This document shows, piece by piece, positions 1 to 5,033 of a DNA stretch of 5,033 nucleotides (its first letter is position 1; each line of letters starts with the position of its first letter). The position numbers were made by a program, and so were the translations under genes. The notes beneath the pieces were generated by a model. It was not told the origin of the DNA. It did not search any database and saw nothing but the letters and a program-made list of their open reading frames with translations. The DNA is taken from the NCBI GenBank assembly GCA_947258635.1, contig CAMYJM010000237.1, positions 1-5,033 of the forward strand, in the 5' to 3' direction. The stretch comes from an uncultured Acidimicrobiaceae bacterium. Its GTDB lineage: Bacteria; Actinomycetota; Acidimicrobiia; Spongiisociales; UBA5794.

Positions 1-50
1 TCGCCAGCAACGGCGTCATCCACGTCATCGATGCAGTGCTGCTCCCGTAG
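1..50 (+). CDS. Fasciclin (FAS1) domain protein, C-terminal end only
   Basis: The reading frame that starts at base 3 encodes ASNGVIHVIDAVLLP and then a TAG stop at 48-50. The pattern NGVIHVIDxVLLP is the conserved last strand (the H2-type box) of FAS1 domains, which are secreted or lipid-anchored adhesion-type domains in bacteria. The stop falls directly after the motif, so the FAS1 domain is the C-terminus of the protein. Only 15 residues are visible, so signal peptide, domain number and length are unknown. Fasciclin genes are often found near membrane-bound molybdopterin oxidoreductases in actinomycetes, which fits the gene at 882-2447; that link is family knowledge and inference. The call is short but the motif is very characteristic. 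Confidence 0.85.
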   Translation, partial: ASNGVIHVIDAVLLP

Positions 51-75
51 CACCTGATCCGAAATCGAATAGCAG

Positions 76-95
76 TGGGGCCCTCCGGGGCCCCA
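76..95. terminator. GC-rich hairpin with a UNCG-type tetraloop, probable terminator
   Basis: TGGGGCCC, loop TCCG, GGGCCCCA form a perfect 8-bp stem with a C(UCCG)G loop, a member of the very stable UNCG tetraloop class. It lies 26 bases after the fasciclin stop and is followed by TTCCT, a weak U-rich tail. It also sits 31 bases beyond the stop of the convergent lipoprotein gene, so it may serve both strands, although the tail on the - strand (CTGCTATTCG) is poor. Termination is inferred from structure and position. Confidence 0.7.
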
Positions 96-118
96 TTCCT
101 CATGGGGCGCAGGTTGGG

Positions 119-134
119 CCGGCTGATCAGCCGG
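119..134. repeat. Perfect 16-base palindrome over the lipoprotein stop codon
   Basis: CCGGCTGATCAGCCGG is its own reverse complement and spans the TGA stop (127-129) of the - strand lipoprotein gene. As RNA it could fold as a 6-bp stem with a GATC loop. It may simply help 3'-end formation together with the hairpin at 76-95. A chance origin is possible in GC-rich DNA, and no function is shown. Confidence 0.4.
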
Positions 135-747
135 TGGGGTTGCCGGCGGAACCGGGAAAGGCGTTCTCGCAGAACACGAAGTAGCCGGTGGCGGCCGCTC
201 GGTAATCGAGTGTCTCCTCCCCGGCGCGCAGGATGACCCAGTAGCCGTTCACCAAGGCCTGCGTATAGGTCTCGCCGGGCCGGGGACATCCGAGGCTGCC
301 GTCGTTCCAGACGATTTCGTCGGCCCGAAGCGGTACCAGATCGTCTGCCGGAACGCCGGAGCGCCCGGCGGCGTCGGCCAGGATCATGTTCATGAGCTCG
401 GGGGGCACCTCAGCGGTGCTGACGGGTCCCTGGGGCAATGTGGTCTCCACCGGCGGCACTTTCTCGGGCAGGGTACTGGGTGGCGGCCGGCTGCCGGCCG
501 GGTCGTCGGATGGCGTGGGGACGCCGGACGTCGCCGAGCCGGGCGAGGTCGGGTCCGGTGACGTTGCGTCCGGCGACGTGGTATCCGGTGATGACGCGTC
601 CGGTGTCGTGTCGGCAGGCGGTGCGTCGGATGACGCGGCCGGAGATACCGGCTCGGTGGTCGCGCCCTCGTCGGTCGCCGGCCCCACATCCCCGCACGCG
701 GCGAGAACGAGCACAAGTGCGATTGCCAAGGGTGTTGAGCGTCTCAT
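127..747 (-). CDS. Secreted lipoprotein with P/S/T/D-rich stalk and conserved unnamed C-terminal domain
   Basis: This 206-residue protein starts with a lipoprotein signal peptide: MRR, a hydrophobic core at residues 7-17 and a lipobox LAAC with the lipid-carrying Cys at 18. Residues 19 to about 112 are low-complexity Pro/Ser/Thr/Asp/Ala, including five tandem five-residue units (46-70), and probably form an extended stalk away from the membrane. Residues 113-206 are a globular domain with a pattern I recognise from many actinobacterial and chloroflexal hypothetical proteins: ILADAAxRxGVPADDL, then W-DGSLGCPRPGxxYTQ, then GYWVIL, and finally a DYR and VFC element. Cys154 and Cys193 could pair as a disulfide once exported. 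I know of no function for this domain. The start at 747 is supported by the signal peptide; no good Shine-Dalgarno precedes it. The gene is divergent from the Mo oxidoreductase and shares its upstream region. Envelope location is well supported; the role is unknown. Confidence 0.88.
   Translation of the reverse strand: MRRSTPLAIALVLVLAACGDVGPATDEGATTEPVSPAASSDAPPADTTPDASSPDTTSPDATSPDPTSPGSATSGVPTPSDDPAGSRPPPSTLPEKVPPVETTLPQGPVSTAEVPPELMNMILADAAGRSGVPADDLVPLRADEIVWNDGSLGCPRPGETYTQALVNGYWVILRAGEETLDYRAAATGYFVFCENAFPGSAGNPTG
538..612 (-). repeat. Five 15-bp tandem repeats encoding a pentapeptide stalk
   Basis: Units lie at 538-552, 553-567, 568-582, 583-597 and 598-612. On the + strand the middle units follow GTCCGGYGACGTNGC with point changes. 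On the coding strand they give DTTPD, ASSPD, TTSPD, ATSPD and PTSPG, residues 46-70 of the lipoprotein. Units are in frame and diverged, so this looks like an old slippage expansion of a flexible wall- or membrane-spanning linker. Confidence 0.8.
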
Positions 748-756
748 CCAGCTATG

Positions 757-762
757 ACGCTA
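757..762 (-). promoter_or_regulatory. Possible -10 element of the lipoprotein gene
   Basis: The - strand reads TAGCGT here, matching the TANNNT pattern of actinobacterial -10 boxes, and ends nine bases before the ATG at 747. That would give an almost leaderless transcript, consistent with the lack of a clear ribosome binding site. I see no convincing -35 box 16-18 bases upstream. The match is short and could be chance. Confidence 0.3.
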
Positions 763-850
763 GCCGCCGCCAAGACGGTTCCCGGCGGCGCCCGGCTGAG
801 TGTTCACAGATTCGTAAGCGAGGAATCGGTGGTTTGTGGCGTTGCAGATG

Positions 851-862
851 GTACATATGTAC
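851..862. promoter_or_regulatory. Perfect 12-base palindrome in the divergent promoter region
   Basis: GTACATATGTAC is exactly self-complementary and AT-rich for this genome. It begins 31 bases before the ATG at 882, in the 134-base gap between the divergent lipoprotein and Mo oxidoreductase genes. The bases TATGTA (856-861) with TTGTGG (834-839), 16 bases apart, could be a weak -10/-35 pair for the + gene, placing the palindrome where a repressor would block polymerase. This is inference from position and symmetry. Confidence 0.35.
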
Positions 863-881
863 GGCTACCCCTGGACACAGT

Positions 882-2447
882 ATGACTGAAGAAACAACAA
901 CCGGCACGGACCGGCCGCCTCTGCGCCTTCCGGCGCCCATTGGAGCGGCCGCCCTGGCCGGAGCCGTAGCCGCCGGGCTCGCTCTGGGGCTGACCGAGCT
1001 GCTGGCGGGCTTGTTCGAGGGCATTCCATCCGCAGTCTCGGCGGTAGGCAGCTTCATCGTCGACGGCGCCCCCAGCTTCGTCAAGGACTTCGCCATCAAC
1101 GTGTTCGGCACCGCCGACAAGGGAGCCCTGGCGATCGGAACTGCCGTCGTCGGCGTGATCATCGGAGCCCTGATCGGCCGCGCCGGCCTGCGGCGGCCCT
1201 GGCTGGGCCGGGCGGCATTTGGCGGGTTCGCCTTGCTGGGAATCGCCGCCGCGGCCGGGCAGGTGAACGCCAATCTGCCGATGACGATTGTCGGCATCTC
1301 GCTGGCGGCCGGCGCCGGCTGGCTCGTTTTGCACTTCTTGCTGGCCGCGCTCACCAGTGCCGATCCGCTCGATCACGCCCCCGCCGATCCCGATCGGCGC
1401 AAGCTCATTGGAGGCATGGCCGGAGCCGGGTTGGTGGCGGCGGGCGCCGGAGCCGTTGGCCGTCAATTGATCATCGCCCGCTCGGAAACGGTCCGCGACA
1501 AGATGGCGCTGCCTAGGTCGACGACCACCGTTGCGCCGCCCGGGGCGGCCGCCAGCCTCGATGTTCCCGGCATCACTCCCATCGTCGTCCCCACCAAGGA
1601 TTTCTACCGCATCGACACGGCACTCGTAGTGCCCCGGCCCGACCCGGCAACATGGCGCCTCGGGATCACCGGCAAGGTCGACCGTGAGCTCTCGCTGTCA
1701 ATGGACGACCTGCTGGCGATGGATCTCCACGAACGCTATGTGACCATCGCCTGTGTCTCGAACCGGGTTGGAGGCGATCTGGTCGGCAATGCCAAGTGGA
1801 CCGGCGTCAAGCTCACCGAGGTGCTCGATCGGGCCGGCGTCGACCCGGCGGCCGGCCAGATAGTTCCCCGCTCCGTCGACGGCTGGACGGCCGGCTTCCC
1901 GACGGAGGCCGCCTACGACGGGCGCGAGCCGCTCATCGTCGTCGGGATGAACGGCGAGATGCTGCCCCCGGCCCACGGGTTCCCTGCCCGGCTGATCGTT
2001 CCCGGGCTGTACGGTTATGTGTCGGCCACCAAGTGGCTCCAGGAGATCGAGCTGACCACCTGGGAGGCATTCGACGCCTACTGGATCCCGCGGGGCTGGG
2101 CCAAGGAGGGTCCGATCAAGACCCAGAGCCGGATCGACACGCCGGGTTCCGGCAGCACCGTTGCCCCGTCCTTCGTTGTCGCCGGGGTCGCCTGGTCGCC
2201 GCAATACGGGATCGAAGGGGTCGAAGTGCGAGTTGACGGCGGCCCCTGGAAGCGCGCCGAGGTGAGCGTGCCCCTCGACCATACGGCCTGGGTTCAGTGG
2301 CAGGCGACCGTTGATGTCGGTGCCGGGTCGCACGAGGTCGAGGTCCGCGCCACCGACGGCACGGGGCAGCCCCAGACGGAGGAGAGGACAGCGCCCCGTC
2401 CCGACGGCGCCTCCGGGTACCACAAGATCCGGGTCACAACCGGCTGA
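882..2447 (+). CDS. Membrane-anchored molybdopterin oxidoreductase, sulfite oxidase family
   Basis: This 521-residue protein is a molybdenum-cofactor enzyme attached to the membrane, with its catalytic part expected outside the cytoplasm. Hydrophobic segments lie at about 19-42, 82-100, 111-127, 134-157 and 175-193. The loop between the first two carries the family pattern PSFVKDFAI-x-FGTADK. Before helix five stands a twin-arginine, DRRKLIGG (171-178), a Tat-type signal inside the protein. The oxidoreductase domain (about 235-395) includes YVTIACVSNRVGG with Cys291 as the expected Mo ligand, then KWTGV and the HGFPARLIVPGLYGY block. Residues about 411-521 match the Mo-co dimerisation domain (IKTQSRIDTP, VAGVAWSP, VEVRVDGGPW, YHKIRV). 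The whole plan matches actinobacterial five-helix Mo proteins such as Streptomyces SCO3746. The substrate is unknown; sulfite is only the family namesake. ATG at 882 is chosen because the N-terminal helix follows directly; the frame stays open upstream to 438, but that part overlaps the opposite-strand lipoprotein. A weak GGA lies six bases upstream. Confidence 0.93.
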   Translation: MTEETTTGTDRPPLRLPAPIGAAALAGAVAAGLALGLTELLAGLFEGIPSAVSAVGSFIVDGAPSFVKDFAINVFGTADKGALAIGTAVVGVIIGALIGRAGLRRPWLGRAAFGGFALLGIAAAAGQVNANLPMTIVGISLAAGAGWLVLHFLLAALTSADPLDHAPADPDRRKLIGGMAGAGLVAAGAGAVGRQLIIARSETVRDKMALPRSTTTVAPPGAAASLDVPGITPIVVPTKDFYRIDTALVVPRPDPATWRLGITGKVDRELSLSMDDLLAMDLHERYVTIACVSNRVGGDLVGNAKWTGVKLTEVLDRAGVDPAAGQIVPRSVDGWTAGFPTEAAYDGREPLIVVGMNGEMLPPAHGFPARLIVPGLYGYVSATKWLQEIELTTWEAFDAYWIPRGWAKEGPIKTQSRIDTPGSGSTVAPSFVVAGVAWSPQYGIEGVEVRVDGGPWKRAEVSVPLDHTAWVQWQATVDVGAGSHEVEVRATDGTGQPQTEERTAPRPDGASGYHKIRVTTG

Positions 2448-2455
2448 GGTTGCGG

Positions 2456-2487
2456 TTGGCTCGGCACGCCCCGGCGGTCACTAGTCT
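2456..2487 (+). promoter_or_regulatory. Probable promoter giving a leaderless bpa transcript
   Basis: TAGTCT at 2482-2487 fits the TANNNT -10 consensus and ends seven bases before the ATG at 2495, the usual distance to a start point, so transcription would begin at the start codon itself. No Shine-Dalgarno precedes the ATG, as expected for a leaderless mRNA. The best -35-like hexamer, TTGGCT at 2456-2461, is 20 bases away, which is long. The -10 box is the better supported half. Confidence 0.5.
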
Positions 2488-2494
2488 CAGAGAC

Positions 2495-3019
2495 ATGGAG
2501 ACCGAAGACCCCACACCGGCCGACCCGGAAGAGCGACTCGAGGCACTGCCCGAGTCCGCGGCTCCCCAATCGCGGGCTGCTCTTCAGCCCCAGGTTGTCG
2601 AAGGCGACGAGGGTGAGGACGGAGAACGATCGGCCGTCTCGGAGCCGGCCCGGCTGCTTCGCATCGCCTCCATGACCCGGGCCATGCTCGAGGAGGTCCG
2701 CCAGGCCCACCTCGACGAAGCCGGCCGGGCTCGCCTCCTTCAGATCTACTCGTCCTCGATGAGCCAGCTGAAGGAGTCGTTGAGCGACGACTTGGCTGAG
2801 GAGCTGGAGGAGATGTTCGTCCCCTTCGAAGGGGCTGAGGCGACCGAGTCGGAGTTGCGCATCGTGCAAGCCCAGCTCGTCGGCTGGCTGGAGGGGCTGT
2901 TCCACGGCATCCAGGCTTCTATCTTCTCGCAGCAGGCCGCCGCTGCTGCCCAACTCGAGGAGATGCGGCGCCGGGTGGCGCTCGACGCGCGTACCGAGGG
3001 CAGCGGGCAGTATCTCTAG
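2495..3019 (+). CDS. bpa: Bacterial proteasome activator Bpa (DUF2587 family)
   Basis: This 174-residue protein is recognisably the orthologue of Mycobacterium tuberculosis Bpa (Rv3780). Bpa forms a dodecameric ring of helical-bundle subunits that docks on the 20S proteasome core and opens its gate without ATP, letting unfolded proteins (in Mycobacterium, for example, the heat-shock repressor HspR) be degraded in the cytoplasm. Visible evidence: an acidic, disordered head (1-48); the block EPARLLRIASMTRAMLEEVR (50-69); LDEAGRARL (73-81); ELRIVQAQLVGWLEGLFHGI (120-139), the family signature; and a final GQYL (171-174), the C-terminal docking tail of HbYX type that enters pockets of the alpha ring. 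Length is normal. I chose ATG at 2495 rather than TTG at 2450, because the extra 15 residues are unlike the family and the -10 box points to 2495. It lies 47 bases after the Mo oxidoreductase but probably has its own promoter. No proteasome or Pup genes are in the window. Confidence 0.95.
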   Translation: METEDPTPADPEERLEALPESAAPQSRAALQPQVVEGDEGEDGERSAVSEPARLLRIASMTRAMLEEVRQAHLDEAGRARLLQIYSSSMSQLKESLSDDLAEELEEMFVPFEGAEATESELRIVQAQLVGWLEGLFHGIQASIFSQQAAAAAQLEEMRRRVALDARTEGSGQYL

Positions 3020-3020
3020 C

Positions 3021-3072
3021 CGTTCGTTGTGCTTAGAACGCCGCTATAACCGCGTTCTAAGCACAACGAACG
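3021..3072. terminator. Perfect 21-bp inverted repeat between convergent genes, putative bidirectional terminator
   Basis: The left arm 3021-3041 (begins CGTTCGTTGTGC) is exactly complementary to the right arm 3052-3072 (ends GCACAACGAACG), with a 10-base loop CGCTATAACC. It starts two bases after the bpa stop and ends eight bases before the stop of the convergent PPDK-like gene, filling 52 of the 60 intergenic bases. Neither side has a U-tract, so it is not a textbook intrinsic terminator; U-less hairpin terminators are reported in actinomycetes. Each arm also holds CGTTC-N10-GAACG, allowing two smaller hairpins instead. The inverted repeat is certain; the terminator role is inferred. Confidence 0.65.
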
Positions 3073-3079
3073 CAGTCGC

Positions 3080-5033
3080 CTACTCCCTTCGCAGCGCCGC
3101 TTGGGCCGCAGCCAGGCGGGCGACGGGGATTCGGGGTGGGCTGCAGGACACGTAGTCGACGCCGGCGTCGTGGAAGAACTCGATCGAATCCGGGTCGGCG
3201 CCATGCTCGCCGCACACGCCGACGATGAGACCGGGGTTGGCTTGGCGACCCTCGGCTATTGCCAGCTGGATCAACCGGCCGACGCCGAGGCGATCGATCG
3301 TCTCGAACGGGTTGTGCCGGAAGAGGCCCCGGTCCAGATACTGGCCGAGGAACGCCTCTTCGGCGTCGTCGCGGCTCAGTCCCAGTGCTGTTTGCGTGAG
3401 GTCGTTGGTGCCAAAGGAGAAGAAGTCCGAATCGAGGGCGATGTCGCCCGCAACCAGCGCGGCCCGGGGCAGTTCGATCATGGTGCCGATGGCGACCTCC
3501 AGCAGTCGCCCGGCGTGATGGACTTCCTCCTCGATCATGTCCCGGATCAGATGGAGCTCCTCAACGGTCCCGACGAGCGGGATCATAAGTTCGAGGCGAG
3601 GATCGCCCCCGACGTCGAGTCGGCGTCGCACCGCCTCCAGAGCCGCCAGCACCTGCACCTTGTAGACGGCCGGAATCACCACCGCAAGGCGCACCCCGCG
3701 CAGCCCGAGCATCGGGTTGGATTCCTCCCACTTGTCCAGGGCAGCTTCGAGGATCTCCAGCTCCTCGGTCGGTTCTCCCTTCCGCCGCGCCTCGGCGAGC
3801 TCGTGCTCCACCTCGAGGCGATCCGGCAGAAACTCGTGCAGCGGGGGATCGAGCAGTCGCACCACTACCGGGAGCCCGTCCATCACCTCCAGCAGCCGCT
3901 CGAAGTCGCCTACCTGGAGCCGCTCGAGCTGCTCGAGGGCGTCTGCCCGCTCCCGGGGATCGGTCGTGAGCAAGATGCGCTGCACGACGCCCAAGCGGTC
4001 GCCGGAGAACATGTACTCGGTGCGGGCGAGCCCGATACCTTCGGCGCCGGCGGCGCGAGCCGTGGCGGCATCCGCCGGCGTATCGGCGTTGGCCCAAACC
4101 TCCAGCCGGCGGGCCTTGTCGGCCCAGCCGAGGAGGGTGGCGAGTTCGGTGGTGGCCCCCGCCGGGATGAGCGGTAGCCCCCCGCGGTAGATGTCGCCGG
4201 AACGCCCGTCGATCGTGATCGTGTCTCCGGCTTGGACCCGGGTGTCTCCCCAGCTCACGATGCCGCGATCCAGCTCGATCAGCATGTCCTGGCTGCCGGT
4301 GACCGCCGGCGTGCCTATGCCGCGTGCCACCAGGGCGGCATGTGAGGCACGGCCGCCGTGGCTCGTGAGCACCCCGTCCACGGCGCGGATGGCGGCGACA
4401 TCCTCCGGGGTTGTTTCCCGTTTGACGAGGATGACCGAGGTCCCGCCGGCGGCCGTTTCAAGAGCGGACCCGGAGTCGAGGACCACGGTGCCGGACGCCC
4501 ATCCCGGCGAGGCGCCGGTGCCGCGGGCGACCGGTGCGAGCCGGGGACCGGGAGCAGGGCGGGGATGCAACATCTCGTCGACGTGGCGCGGGTCGAGCCG
4601 TCTGAGGGCGTCCTCCTTGCTGAGCGCCCCCTCCGCGACCAGGTCGACGGCAACCCGCGTGGCAGCCGCGGCAGTCCGGTCTGCGATCCTGCCGTCGACG
4701 ATCCACAAACGGCGCCGCTCGCGCACATAATCGAGGCGGACCAGTTCGAGTCGGTCCGATTCGTACGTGCTGAGCGCCGACATCAGCCCGGCGTAGCAGT
4801 CCGGGTCGGCTTCGGCCAGGCGACGGAGGCCCTCGTACTCGTCTGCGGTCGTCGGATGGGCGCCCTGGTCGCGGTAGCGGCCGGTTATGCCTGGCTCGCC
4901 GGTCTCCGGATCACGACTGAAACCGATGCCGACCCCGGAATCGCTACCCAGATTGCCGAACACCATGAGATGGACGATGGCGGCCGTGCCCGAGGTCGCC
5001 GGGATGAGGTGGGAGCGGCGGTACTCGTTGGCG
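3080..5033 (-). CDS. ppdK: Pyruvate phosphate dikinase-like protein with eroded ATP-grasp domain, 5' end missing
   Basis: PPDK interconverts ATP + Pi + pyruvate and AMP + PPi + PEP in the cytoplasm. The 650 visible residues (first complete codon = 1) run off the window edge; the Met at 4964-4966 is not the start, since family sequence (NEYRRSHLIPATSGTA) continues before it. Full-length PPDKs have about 870-900 residues, so some 230 are missing. Domains in order: the second half of the ATP-grasp domain (1 to about 158), the swivelling phosphohistidine domain (about 170-285) with GGRASHAA and catalytic His231, and the PEP/pyruvate TIM barrel (about 300-650). The barrel keeps ARTEYMF (Arg337), RLLDPPLHEFLP (Arg392), GTMIE (Glu520), FGTNDLTQ (Asn543, Asp544) and VCGEHG with the acid/base Cys607. 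The ATP-grasp half is abnormal: the QGEDVV block is absent, and LQTRNGKRT reads IVDGRIADRT. It may therefore be an atypical dikinase or a paralogue with another phosphoryl donor. It converges on bpa. Confidence 0.92.
   Translation of the reverse strand, partial: ANEYRRSHLIPATSGTAAIVHLMVFGNLGSDSGVGIGFSRDPETGEPGITGRYRDQGAHPTTADEYEGLRRLAEADPDCYAGLMSALSTYESDRLELVRLDYVRERRRLWIVDGRIADRTAAAATRVAVDLVAEGALSKEDALRRLDPRHVDEMLHPRPAPGPRLAPVARGTGASPGWASGTVVLDSGSALETAAGGTSVILVKRETTPEDVAAIRAVDGVLTSHGGRASHAALVARGIGTPAVTGSQDMLIELDRGIVSWGDTRVQAGDTITIDGRSGDIYRGGLPLIPAGATTELATLLGWADKARRLEVWANADTPADAATARAAGAEGIGLARTEYMFSGDRLGVVQRILLTTDPRERADALEQLERLQVGDFERLLEVMDGLPVVVRLLDPPLHEFLPDRLEVEHELAEARRKGEPTEELEILEAALDKWEESNPMLGLRGVRLAVVIPAVYKVQVLAALEAVRRRLDVGGDPRLELMIPLVGTVEELHLIRDMIEEEVHHAGRLLEVAIGTMIELPRAALVAGDIALDSDFFSFGTNDLTQTALGLSRDDAEEAFLGQYLDRGLFRHNPFETIDRLGVGRLIQLAIAEGRQANPGLIVGVCGEHGADPDSIEFFHDAGVDYVSCSPPRIPVARLAAAQAALRRE

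Noticed and set aside
538..612. Short tandem repeats as a possible CRISPR or minisatellite element
   Set aside because: Units are contiguous 15-mers without spacers, in frame with a Pro/Ser/Thr/Asp stalk; they are coding repeats of the lipoprotein.
438..881. An N-terminal extension of 148 residues for the Mo oxidoreductase, since the frame is open back to 438
   Set aside because: It is antisense to the lipoprotein gene, whose signal peptide, repeats and conserved domain are clearly real. The extension has biased Arg/Pro composition, and the family N-terminus matches a start at 882.
2450..2494. TTG start for bpa at 2450
   Set aside because: The extra residues are not family-like, the -10 box lies inside this stretch, and the ATG at 2495 gives the usual Bpa length.
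3021..3072. GAAC and GTTC blocks in the long palindrome as an SOS (LexA) box
   Set aside because: The actinobacterial LexA site needs GAAC and GTTC four bases apart. Here the spacings are 10 or more, and the site is downstream of both genes.
3101..4177. A 358-codon open frame on the + strand
   Set aside because: It lies entirely opposite the PPDK-like gene, whose conserved motifs run through the whole stretch. The frame is a GC-rich shadow with no recognisable domain.
4964..4966. ATG as the start of the PPDK-like gene, making it a naturally truncated 628-residue protein
   Set aside because: The 22 codons upstream to the window edge continue in frame with family sequence (YRR, IP, GTA), so the gene extends beyond the window.
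2495..5033. A functional link between bpa and the PPDK-like gene
   Set aside because: The genes converge, have separate transcription and belong to unrelated processes; adjacency alone does not support a joint system.

Overview
This window reads as chromosomal DNA from a high-GC actinomycete (roughly two-thirds GC by eye). The strongest lineage clue is an intact gene for Bpa, the ATP-independent proteasome activator typical of proteasome-bearing Actinomycetota. The five-helix Sec/Tat-type molybdenum oxidoreductase and a probable leaderless promoter fit the same phylum. An Acidimicrobiia-like or similar deep-branching uncultured lineage is my guess, not something the sequence proves.

Layout, left to right: (1) the last 15 codons of a fasciclin (FAS1) domain protein on the + strand, followed by a compact GC hairpin terminator; (2) a secreted lipoprotein on the - strand (127-747) with a Pro/Ser/Thr/Asp stalk and a conserved but unnamed C-terminal domain; (3) a 134-base divergent intergenic region with a perfect 12-base palindrome; (4) a membrane-anchored sulfite-oxidase-family molybdopterin oxidoreductase (882-2447, +); (5) bpa (2495-3019, +), with its own likely promoter; (6) a 52-base near-complete filling of the convergent gap by a perfect 21-bp inverted repeat; (7) the 3' two-thirds or so of a pyruvate phosphate dikinase-like gene (3080 to beyond 5033, -), cut by the window edge.

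Functionally the left part is a cell-envelope neighbourhood (fasciclin protein, lipoprotein, exported Mo enzyme). Bpa belongs to cytoplasmic proteolysis and the PPDK-like protein to the PEP/pyruvate node; I see no sign that these last two act with the envelope genes. No stretch over 300 bases lacks a gene. I see no tRNA, rRNA, CRISPR array, transposase or integrase.

The points most worth a second look are: the PPDK-like protein keeps its phosphohistidine and PEP-site residues but has lost several ATP-grasp catalytic residues and the regulatory threonine; the perfect long palindrome between bpa and that gene; and the internal twin-arginine before the fifth helix of the Mo enzyme. None of these amounts to a clear new multi-gene system.
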